Origin: Bacillota bacterium
Lineage (GTDB): Bacteria; Bacillota; DTU030
Assembly: GCA_012842325.1 (NCBI GenBank)
Contig: DUTA01000035.1
Coordinates: 1-5,045 of the forward strand
DNA length: 5,045 nt
Reading direction: 5' to 3'
Below the pieces are notes generated by a model. It did not search any database. It was not told the DNA's origin and saw only the letters and a program-made list of their open reading frames with translations. Made by a program: the position numbers and the translations under genes. How positions within the stretch are numbered: the stretch's first letter is position 1; each line of letters starts with the position of its first letter. Below are positions 1 through 4,668 of the stretch, piece after piece.

Positions 1-123
1 ATATTAAACCTGGTAGAGGATATTCTCATGATGCATTTTTTACTTCAAAAATATATCATGGGGTGACATTTTTACTGAATAAAGAAGACTAGTTTTAGGT
101 GACATTTTCACTGATTATTGACA
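1..123. mobile_element. Probable end of an insertion sequence (body outside window)
   Basis: This stretch is strongly AT-rich, while everything from about 180 onward is GC-rich. It contains two near-identical 21-bp direct repeats (62-82 and 98-118), and read on the minus strand it begins at 123 with TGTCAATAATCAGTGAAAAT. A TG...CA-type tip with subterminal repeated transposase-binding motifs is typical of IS21-like elements and some related IS families; assigning it to one is inference. No transposase can be read: the plus-strand frames end at TGA 64-66 and TAG 90-92, and either could be a gene tail, but the pieces are too short to identify. The 124-179 interval between this end and the yabG stop shows no clear terminator. 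It could instead be an unrelated AT-rich intergenic repeat. Confidence 0.42.
62..118. repeat. Pair of 21-bp direct repeats, 36-bp period
   Basis: Copy 1 (62-82) and copy 2 (98-118) share GGTGACATTTT.ACTGA and match at 18 of 21 positions, differing at repeat positions 12, 18 and 21. The start-to-start distance is 36 bp. Their placement next to a putative element tip at 123 suggests subterminal transposase-binding sites. A degenerate third copy around 29-49 is possible, but in such AT-rich DNA I do not count it. Confidence 0.7.
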
Positions 124-179
124 GGAATATTTTCCAAAAACCATGGCTGTTTTCCTCTTCCTGGACCAAATATCTCCGC

Positions 180-1052
180 CTAATAGGGCGATTTGGGGAA
201 ACCGATGCGGTATTTGCCCCGGGTCTCGACGCCGCCCAGGCCTGAGACTCCGGTAATGGTTGATTTGACTACATCGGCAATTACCACCGTCTGGTTGATG
301 GGGGTGTAGGCCACCCGCTCCGCCAGGAGAACGGGATCGAGGCAGTGGATGAGGACCCGCCGGGGGGAACTGGCAAAGTTGGCCCCCGCCTCGATGAGGG
401 CCTCGTAATGGGACTGGCAGGCCCCGGCGATGATTACCAGATCGTCAAGGTCGGGCTCATACTGGCGGGCCGCCTGCACCGCCTGCACGAAGGCGGAGGA
501 AGTGCGGTAACTGGCCAGGCTCCGGAAATCCCTTTTCCCCTTTATGAGTCCGTCGTGCCCCGTTAATACCAGAATATCCGGCTGGTGTTCTTCCAGCAGC
601 TTCCTCACCCGCAGGTGAATCTCTTCTTCGGGTATGCAGAAGCCCGCAGCCCTCATATCCAATTGTTTGTAGGTATTGAGGCAGATCTCCAGGTAATCCT
701 CGTCGCCGTCCAGGTGAAGAACACTGCCGGGTATTTCAAAAAAAGGCGTCCCGTCAGCTCCATCATCTTCGCCATACTTGAGCCAGGCCGCCTTTTCCTT
801 GTTCCTGCGGCTGCAGACATCGCCCAGGCACCGCTGATTGCGCCGGACAAACTCCTGCCGGAAGGCCCGCAGCCTTTCCAGGGGGACGGGCTCCAGGTCT
901 TCTACGGGGGCGTCGGTACAGAGCCTGACATCGAGGCCTTTCAGGAAAGCCCTGGCCCGGGAACCTTCCCCCACAATATCGACCACTTTAAAAAGGATGT
1001 CCATCTGGTAGGACTTCCTTCCCACTATATCGCCAATGGATATTCTACCCAT
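180..1052 (-). CDS. yabG: Sporulation-specific protease YabG
   Basis: Encodes 290 residues, the same length as Bacillus subtilis YabG. In the family YabG is a mother-cell protease made late in sporulation that trims coat and coat-morphogenesis proteins (SpoIVA, SafA and others); in Clostridioides difficile it also processes germination proteins. The N terminus (MGRISIGDIVGRKSYQ) and the C terminus (GLGGVETRGKYRIGFPK) read as typical family sequence. The conserved core includes TGHDG (His166) and GACQSHYE (Cys212, His215); Cys212 is the likely catalytic cysteine by analogy with the essential cysteine of the C. difficile enzyme. The start at 1052 is preferred over an upstream in-frame start at 1154 because AAGGAGG at 1060-1066 sits 7 nt before it and the extra 34 residues look unlike the family. 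No signal peptide or membrane segment is seen. It is divergent from the glycosyltransferase and followed by an IS-like end. Confidence 0.95.
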   Translation of the reverse strand: MGRISIGDIVGRKSYQMDILFKVVDIVGEGSRARAFLKGLDVRLCTDAPVEDLEPVPLERLRAFRQEFVRRNQRCLGDVCSRRNKEKAAWLKYGEDDGADGTPFFEIPGSVLHLDGDEDYLEICLNTYKQLDMRAAGFCIPEEEIHLRVRKLLEEHQPDILVLTGHDGLIKGKRDFRSLASYRTSSAFVQAVQAARQYEPDLDDLVIIAGACQSHYEALIEAGANFASSPRRVLIHCLDPVLLAERVAYTPINQTVVIADVVKSTITGVSGLGGVETRGKYRIGFPKSPY

Positions 1053-1059
1053 CTGTCTC

Positions 1060-1066
1060 CCTCCTT
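1060..1066 (-). promoter_or_regulatory. Ribosome binding site deciding the yabG start
   Basis: AAGGAGG on the minus strand, 7 nt upstream of the ATG at 1052. It fixes the start at MGRIS and argues against the longer reading from 1154. Confidence 0.85.
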
Positions 1067-1100
1067 CTGGCCAGGGACTGCAGCATCCCGTGGTGGATAA

Positions 1101-1129
1101 CATTTTATGTTGCAGCGAGGGAGGGGGTG
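1101..1129 (-). promoter_or_regulatory. SigK-like promoter of yabG
   Basis: On the minus strand CACC (1126-1129) is followed after 16 nt by CATAAAATG (1101-1109). The SigK consensus is roughly mACm, 16 nt, CATAnnnTA, so the only mismatch is the last base of the -10. Transcription would begin near 1094, leaving a leader of about 40 nt that contains the AAGGAGG site. SigK control is what is known for B. subtilis yabG, which raises the prior. The match was found by eye and has not been scored against background. Confidence 0.5.
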
Positions 1130-1208
1130 ATGATGGGTAACCACCCCGGGCCAAGGGGCGTAATATAAAGAAAGCCAGGTTGGTAATCCGGCTTAAGGAG
1201 TTGAGCTT

Positions 1209-2012
1209 ATGCTAGCGGCAGTAGTTCCGGCACAAAATGAGGAAAAAAGGATCAGCCAGGTTCTCCGCTGCCTGCGGGCCCTCGGTCCGGATGTTATCCT
1301 GCCGGTGGTAAACGGCTGCACCGACGGCACCCTGGATGAGATTGGAGCCCTGGGCTGGCCTGAGATCAGGGTGATTAATTTCCGCCCGAGCCTGGGGATT
1401 GATGTCCCCCGGGCCGTGGGGGCCAAGGCGGCCCGGGACCTGGGGGCAGATTGCGTCCTCTTCGTCGATGGGGATATGGTGGGAGATCTGGCTTCCGCCC
1501 TGGAGGATCTGGTGGCGGCCGTCGGCAGGGGAGCGGCCCTGGCCCTCACCAATTGTTACCCCTCCTTTGCGAGCTTTTCCCACCTCACCCGGCTTGTCCT
1601 CGCCTTCCGGCGCAAGCTGAACAAGGGCTGCGGGCTGGAGGATAAAATTGGGGTGGCCTCTCCCTCCCACGGGCCCCTGGCGGTATCCCGGGAATTTTTA
1701 TTCCGGATTCCCCTCCAGACCCTGGCCATTCCCCCGGTGGCCCTGGTCACGGCTCACCTGTATAACCTGCCCGTCGAGGTGGCGGCCACTATTCCCCACG
1801 CCAAACTAAAGTCGGCCATTAAAGACGACCGCCACGCCCAGCTGGTTGCCGACACCATCATCGGTGACTGCCTGGAGGCCCTGTGCATCTATCAGGGCAG
1901 GCCCCCTTCCCGTACCTACTGCGGCCGGGAGTTCCTGGGCTATCACCCCCGGCGGCGGTGGGATTTGCTGGCGGATTATCTGGAAGAGGAAAAGGATTGG
2001 CGCAGTTTTTAA
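1209..2012 (+). CDS. Family 2 (GT-A fold) glycosyltransferase
   Basis: A 267-residue protein that resembles the nucleotide-sugar binding domain of GT2 enzymes, which transfer a sugar from a UDP- or GDP-sugar. It opens with VVPAQNEE (residues 5-12), the usual first strand and loop of the fold. NGCTDGT (35-41) stands where most members have DGSTDGT, and FVDGDM (85-90) carries the metal-binding DxD (Asp87, Asp89). The part after residue 100 matches nothing I can name. No signal peptide or transmembrane helix is evident, so it is probably cytosolic; the acceptor is unknown. ATG at 1209 is preceded by AAGGAG (1195-1200) with an 8-nt gap. It is divergent from yabG (156-bp gap), and no SigA-type promoter was recognised on its side. 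A link to spore envelope or polysaccharide synthesis is only guilt by neighbourhood. It converges on the small ORF downstream. Confidence 0.85.
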   Translation: MLAAVVPAQNEEKRISQVLRCLRALGPDVILPVVNGCTDGTLDEIGALGWPEIRVINFRPSLGIDVPRAVGAKAARDLGADCVLFVDGDMVGDLASALEDLVAAVGRGAALALTNCYPSFASFSHLTRLVLAFRRKLNKGCGLEDKIGVASPSHGPLAVSREFLFRIPLQTLAIPPVALVTAHLYNLPVEVAATIPHAKLKSAIKDDRHAQLVADTIIGDCLEALCIYQGRPPSRTYCGREFLGYHPRRRWDLLADYLEEEKDWRSF

Positions 2013-2016
2013 ACAA

Positions 2017-2037
2017 GTTGTCAACTGTCAATTGTCA
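2017..2037 (-). repeat. Heptad repeat array A (three TGACAAT-type units)
   Basis: Read on the minus strand: TGACAAT (2031-2037), TGACAGT (2024-2030), TGACAAC (2017-2023). It starts 5 nt after the glycosyltransferase stop and supplies the last codons and TGA stop of the small minus-strand ORF. A related array in the same orientation lies at 2378-2405. Confidence 0.65.
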
Positions 2038-2222
2038 TTAATTTCGCCCCCGGTGGTGCTCATGTAAAACCGGGGCCGGGATGATACCTCGGCGATGGTT
2101 CCCACCCGGGGCTGCGGGCGGGTGTAGGCCTGCAGGCCCGACTGGGCCGTCAGGTGGCTGATGCTGCCCTGCAGCCGGAAAAAGCCCTTTCCCCGCCGCA
2201 GGGCCAGGCGCTGCTGGAACAA
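2028..2222 (-). CDS. Small basic hypothetical protein with TTG start
   Basis: Encodes 64 residues from a TTG at 2222 (a GTG at 2231 is the alternative). I do not recognise the family. Support for it being a gene is the complete Shine-Dalgarno GGAGGTGA at 2228-2235, correctly spaced for the TTG but overlapping the GTG. Codons are GC-rich like those of the neighbours. The protein is basic, with nine Arg/Lys against three Asp/Glu. An arginine-rich N terminus (QQRLALRRGKGFFRLQG, residues 3-19) is followed by a Pro/Arg stretch (RPQPRVGT, 35-42) and a C-terminal SSRPRFYMSTTGGEI (47-61). No membrane segment, signal peptide or metal motif is seen. The final codons (N-D-N-stop) come from heptad array A, so the original C terminus may have been altered. 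It lies downstream of the rnj terminator, so it needs its own promoter, which I could not find. It could be a decaying gene fragment or a genuine small nucleic-acid-binding protein. Confidence 0.45.
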   Translation of the reverse strand: MFQQRLALRRGKGFFRLQGSISHLTAQSGLQAYTRPQPRVGTIAEVSSRPRFYMSTTGGEINDN

Positions 2223-2227
2223 GGCTC

Positions 2228-2235
2228 TCACCTCC
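2228..2235 (-). promoter_or_regulatory. Strong ribosome binding site for the small ORF
   Basis: GGAGGTGA on the minus strand, fully complementary to the 16S rRNA 3' end, with GGAGG ending 8 nt before the TTG at 2222. It is the main reason for treating the small ORF as translated and for choosing TTG over GTG at 2231. Confidence 0.5.
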
Positions 2236-2327
2236 CCAAAAGTATGCGCTGGAGCTGGTTTAGTTTTCCCGCCAGAGCTCCGGCTGATACAACAGCCACT
2301 TCAACATCTGGGGACAGCAACCCGCAG

Positions 2328-2346
2328 GGGCGACCGGTGGTCGCCC
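2328..2346. other. Perfect 8-bp hairpin downstream of the rnj terminator
   Basis: GGGCGACC (2328-2335) pairs with GGTCGCCC (2339-2346) around a 3-nt loop. Neither strand has a T-run directly after it in the terminator orientation. On the minus strand it follows the rnj terminator, so it may protect a read-through 3' end or be a second stop. On the plus strand it precedes the terminator hairpin and could help end the glycosyltransferase transcript. Confidence 0.5.
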
Positions 2347-2348
2347 GC

Positions 2349-2377
2349 AAAAAAAGGGCGGCCACAGGCCGCCTTTT
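2349..2377 (-). terminator. Intrinsic terminator of the thiI-nitroreductase-rnj operon, probably bidirectional
   Basis: GGCGGCC (2357-2363) and GGCCGCC (2367-2373) form a 7-bp all-GC stem with a 3-nt loop. On the minus strand one C and seven Ts follow (2349-2355), a classic rho-independent terminator about 30 nt after the RNase J stop. On the plus strand only four Ts follow (2374-2377), so it may act weakly for the convergent glycosyltransferase transcript. Confidence 0.88.
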
Positions 2378-2405
2378 ACTGTCCATTATCAATTTTCAAT
2401 TGCCA
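2378..2405 (-). repeat. Heptad repeat array B (four degenerate TGACAAT-type units)
   Basis: Minus-strand units TGGCAAT (2399-2405), TGAAAAT (2392-2398), TGATAAT (2385-2391) and GGACAGT (2378-2384) lie end to end, starting at the base after the RNase J stop codon. They share the period, orientation and consensus of the array at 2017-2037. The AT-rich stretch sits between the rnj stop and its terminator stem. Confidence 0.55.
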
Positions 2406-4067
2406 TCAGATCTCGATTATTATCGGCAGGATGATGGGCCTGCGGCCCGTGGCCTCGTAGAAGTAGTCGGTCAGGACGTTTTTCAGGCGGGATTTGATGA
2501 GGGACCATTCGGTGATTTCCCGCTCTTCGATGGCCTCCATTTCCGCCGTCGCCCGCTTTTTGGCCTCTTCCAGGATGTGTTCCGACTCCCGCACATAGAC
2601 GAAGCCCCGGGTGACGATATCGGGACCGGAGATGAATCTCCCCGTCTGCTTTTCCATCACCACCACTACCACCAGGACACCGTTTTCCGCCAGGGTCTGC
2701 CTGTCCCTCAGGACAATGTTCCCCACATCGCCGATGCCCAGGCCGTCGATGAGGACAGGGCCGGCCTGGACCTTCTTCCGCCGGGCAATGCCCTCCCTGC
2801 TCAGCTCCAGCCGCTCCCCCAGTTCGGGCACGATGACCCGCTCCTCGGGGATGCCCACGTCCTGGGCCACCTGCTTGAAGGCGAAGAGGTGCCGGTACTC
2901 GCCGTGGTAGGGAATGGCGTAATGGGGCCGGACCAGGTTGAGCATGAGCTTCAACTCTTCCTGGCTGGCATGGCCGGAGACGTGGACCTGCTGGCCGTAG
3001 ATGACATTGGCCCCCAGGCGGAAGAGGTTGTCGATGGTCCGCCCGACCACCCTTTCGTTCCCCGGGATGGGAGTCGCCGAAATAACCACCGTGTCCCCGG
3101 GCTTGATCTGGACCTGCCGGTGCTCGCCATTGGCAATGAGGGTGAGGGCGGCCATGGGTTCACCCTGGCTCCCGGTGGTGATGAGGACCACCCGGTCATC
3201 GGGCAGGCTGTTCATTTCGTCCAGTTCCACGATAATGCCTTTGGGAATATCCAGATAGCCCAGCTCCTCGGCCACCACTATATTATTGCGCATGCTCCGG
3301 CCGGCCACCGCCACTTTCCGGCCGTAACGATGGGCGGCGGTGATGATCTGCTGCAGCCGGTGGATATTGGAGGCGAAGGTGGCAATGATCAGCCTGCCCC
3401 TGGTGGAGGCAAAAACCTGTTCCAGGGCCTCCCCGACCACCTTTTCCGAAGGGGTATAGCCGGTACGCTCGGCATTGGTGGCATCGCAGATCATTGCCAG
3501 GACCCCTTCGCTGCCCAGGCGGCCCAGCCGGCACAGATCGGTAAGCCGCCCGTCGATGGGGGTGGGGTCTATCTTAAAATCCCCCGAGTGAAAGATTATG
3601 CCCCGGGGGGTGTGGATGGCAATGCCGCAGCCGTCGGGAATGCTGTGGTTGGTCCGCACCCATTCCACCGCAAAGGAACCCAGTTTAACCTTGTTGTTGC
3701 TCCCCGGTTCTACCACCTGGAGGGAGACCTTTTTCAAGAGCCGGTGCTCTTCCAGCTTGCGCCTGAGGAGGCCGATGGTCAGCTTGGTGCCGTAGACGGG
3801 GGCATTGACCCGGGGCAGCACATAGGGCAGGGCCCCGATGTGATCCTCATGGCCGTGGGTCAGGATAAAGGCCCGCACCCGCTCCTTATTCTCTTCTAAA
3901 TAGGTTATATCGGGAATGACCAGGTCGATGCCGAACTGCTCTTCGTCGGGGAAGGCCACGCCGCAATCGACGACCAGGATATCGTTCCCGTATTCGAAAA
4001 CCGTAATATTCTTACCAATCTCCCTGATCCCGCCCAGGGGTATCAGGGAAAGAACATCTTCGCCCAG
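2406..4067 (-). CDS. rnj: Ribonuclease J (metallo-beta-lactamase/beta-CASP RNase)
   Basis: Taken from a CTG at 4067 the product is 553 residues; B. subtilis RNase J1 has 555. RNase J is a zinc-dependent 5'-3' exonuclease and endonuclease for mRNA decay and 16S rRNA maturation in the cytoplasm. Features in order: LGGIREIGKN (11-20); HGHEDH metal motif (71-76); TNHSIPD with His141; FHSGDFKID with Asp163; beta-CASP region with CDATNAER (about 194-201); SGHASQEE (364-371); PYHGEYRHL (386-394); and the C-terminal domain ending RPIILPIIIEI. All expected zinc ligands are present. No ATG, GTG or TTG lies between the upstream in-frame stop (4086-4088) and the first conserved motif. AAGGAGG at 4076-4082 points to CTG at 4067 (8 nt) or 4070 (5 nt). 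A GTG at 3957-3959 would remove 36 residues including the GGxxEIGKN strand, so it is not credible. It is last in the operon, starting 25 nt after the nitroreductase stop. Confidence 0.93.
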   Translation of the reverse strand: MGEDVLSLIPLGGIREIGKNITVFEYGNDILVVDCGVAFPDEEQFGIDLVIPDITYLEENKERVRAFILTHGHEDHIGALPYVLPRVNAPVYGTKLTIGLLRRKLEEHRLLKKVSLQVVEPGSNNKVKLGSFAVEWVRTNHSIPDGCGIAIHTPRGIIFHSGDFKIDPTPIDGRLTDLCRLGRLGSEGVLAMICDATNAERTGYTPSEKVVGEALEQVFASTRGRLIIATFASNIHRLQQIITAAHRYGRKVAVAGRSMRNNIVVAEELGYLDIPKGIIVELDEMNSLPDDRVVLITTGSQGEPMAALTLIANGEHRQVQIKPGDTVVISATPIPGNERVVGRTIDNLFRLGANVIYGQQVHVSGHASQEELKLMLNLVRPHYAIPYHGEYRHLFAFKQVAQDVGIPEERVIVPELGERLELSREGIARRKKVQAGPVLIDGLGIGDVGNIVLRDRQTLAENGVLVVVVVMEKQTGRFISGPDIVTRGFVYVRESEHILEEAKKRATAEMEAIEEREITEWSLIKSRLKNVLTDYFYEATGRRPIILPIIIEI

Positions 4068-4075
4068 CAGATTCT

Positions 4076-4082
4076 CCTCCTT
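4076..4082 (-). promoter_or_regulatory. Ribosome binding site pointing to a CTG start for rnj
   Basis: AAGGAGG on the minus strand, just inside the in-frame TAA at 4086-4088. The first candidate codons at standard spacing are CTG at 4070 and CTG at 4067. An ATG at 4055-4057 is out of frame, 18 nt away, and closes after four codons. Confidence 0.75.
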
Positions 4083-4092
4083 TTCTTAAGTT

Positions 4093-4668
4093 TTACTCAA
4101 TCCAGCGCACCTTCCGGCTGAGATCCGGGTCCAGCCGGGGCGGGGGCGAGGGCCATTGGGCAGGGTAACCCAGGGGGGTTATGGCCACGATCTCCATATC
4201 CCCTGCCACCCCCAAGAGTTCCTTCAGTTCCTCCTCCCGCCGCAGGGGGCCGGTCATCCAGCAGGTTCCCAGGCCCTCGGCATAGGCGGCCAGAAGGAGG
4301 TTCTGGAAGGCGGCGGCTGCGCTCTCCAGGTTCATCTTCCGGGTATTGGGGTCGGCATCGGTTTTGGTCAGGGCCACGATCACCACCGGGGCGCCCCCCA
4401 GGGTCTCGGCCCAGTGTAAAAAGCTTTCCTGCTCCGCCGTCCGGGTCCCCGCATCGGGCCACCGCGCGGCAACTATCTCCCCGTAGATTTTCCCAATCCG
4501 GTCCCGCTTCTCCCCCGTTACCACCAGAAATTCCCACTGCTGCCAGTTCCGTCCCGAGGGGGCCCAGTTGGCCGCCTGGAGGATCTTTTCGATCTTCTCC
4601 CGGGGTACCCGGTCGGGCTTGTATTTACGGCAGCTGCGCCGGCCCCTGATGGCCGTCATCAGATCCAT
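4093..4668 (-). CDS. Nitroreductase-family FMN oxidoreductase
   Basis: A 191-residue protein, a normal size for the nitroreductase superfamily: homodimeric FMN enzymes that use NAD(P)H to reduce nitroaromatics, quinones, flavins or other substrates. The N-terminal RGRRSCRKYKPDRVP (8-22) and NWAPSGRNWQQWEF (34-47) are the FMN phosphate/isoalloxazine-binding region. The central helix ESAAAAFQNLLLAAYAEGLGTCWMTG (115-140) and the C-terminal ITPLGYPAQWPSPPPRL complete the fold. No extra iron-sulfur domain is present, so it is not one of the ferredoxin-fused members. The physiological substrate cannot be read from sequence. ATG at 4668 has GGAGG at 4676-4680 with a 7-nt gap. Its first 44 nt overlap the end of thiI, suggesting translational coupling, and RNase J follows after 25 nt, so all three genes likely share one transcript. 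Confidence 0.93.
   Translation of the reverse strand: MDLMTAIRGRRSCRKYKPDRVPREKIEKILQAANWAPSGRNWQQWEFLVVTGEKRDRIGKIYGEIVAARWPDAGTRTAEQESFLHWAETLGGAPVVIVALTKTDADPNTRKMNLESAAAAFQNLLLAAYAEGLGTCWMTGPLRREEELKELLGVAGDMEIVAITPLGYPAQWPSPPPRLDPDLSRKVRWIE

Noticed and set aside
29..49. Third copy of the 21-bp repeat
   Set aside because: It needs gaps and matches mainly in a T-run; this is expected by chance in AT-rich DNA.
1..92. Tail of a transposase gene on the plus strand
   Set aside because: Two short frames are open from the window edge (to 66 and to 92), but neither gives enough sequence to identify, and their ends fall in the repeat itself.
585..1100. 171-codon plus-strand frame opposite yabG
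   Set aside because: Shadow of the yabG coding sequence; no ribosome binding site and no recognisable domain.
1124..1147. Inverted repeat GGGGTG/CACCCC in the yabG-glycosyltransferase gap as an operator
   Set aside because: Only 6 bp in GC-rich DNA with a 12-nt loop; it overlaps the putative -35, but nothing else supports a regulator site.
1053..1154. Longer yabG start at 1154
   Set aside because: It would add 34 residues unlike the family, and the AAGGAGG plus exact 290-residue length support 1052.
2048..2075. 7-bp inverted repeat CCCCGGT/ACCGGGG with a 14-nt loop
   Set aside because: It lies inside the small ORF, no T-run follows on either strand, and GC-rich codons make such pairs common.
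2239..2254. CATACTTT as a SigE-like -10 for the small ORF
   Set aside because: It sits directly against the Shine-Dalgarno, so transcription would start inside that site; no matching -35 was seen.
2154..3899. 581-codon open frame on the plus strand
   Set aside because: It lies almost wholly antisense to RNase J, whose every conserved motif is on the minus strand. GC-rich codons leave few stops in the opposite frame, and the translation is low-complexity and unlike any protein.
2406..3959. GTG at 3957-3959 as RNase J start
   Set aside because: It would delete the first conserved strand (LGGIREIGKN...DILVVDCG), clearly encoded upstream in the same frame, and it has no ribosome binding site.
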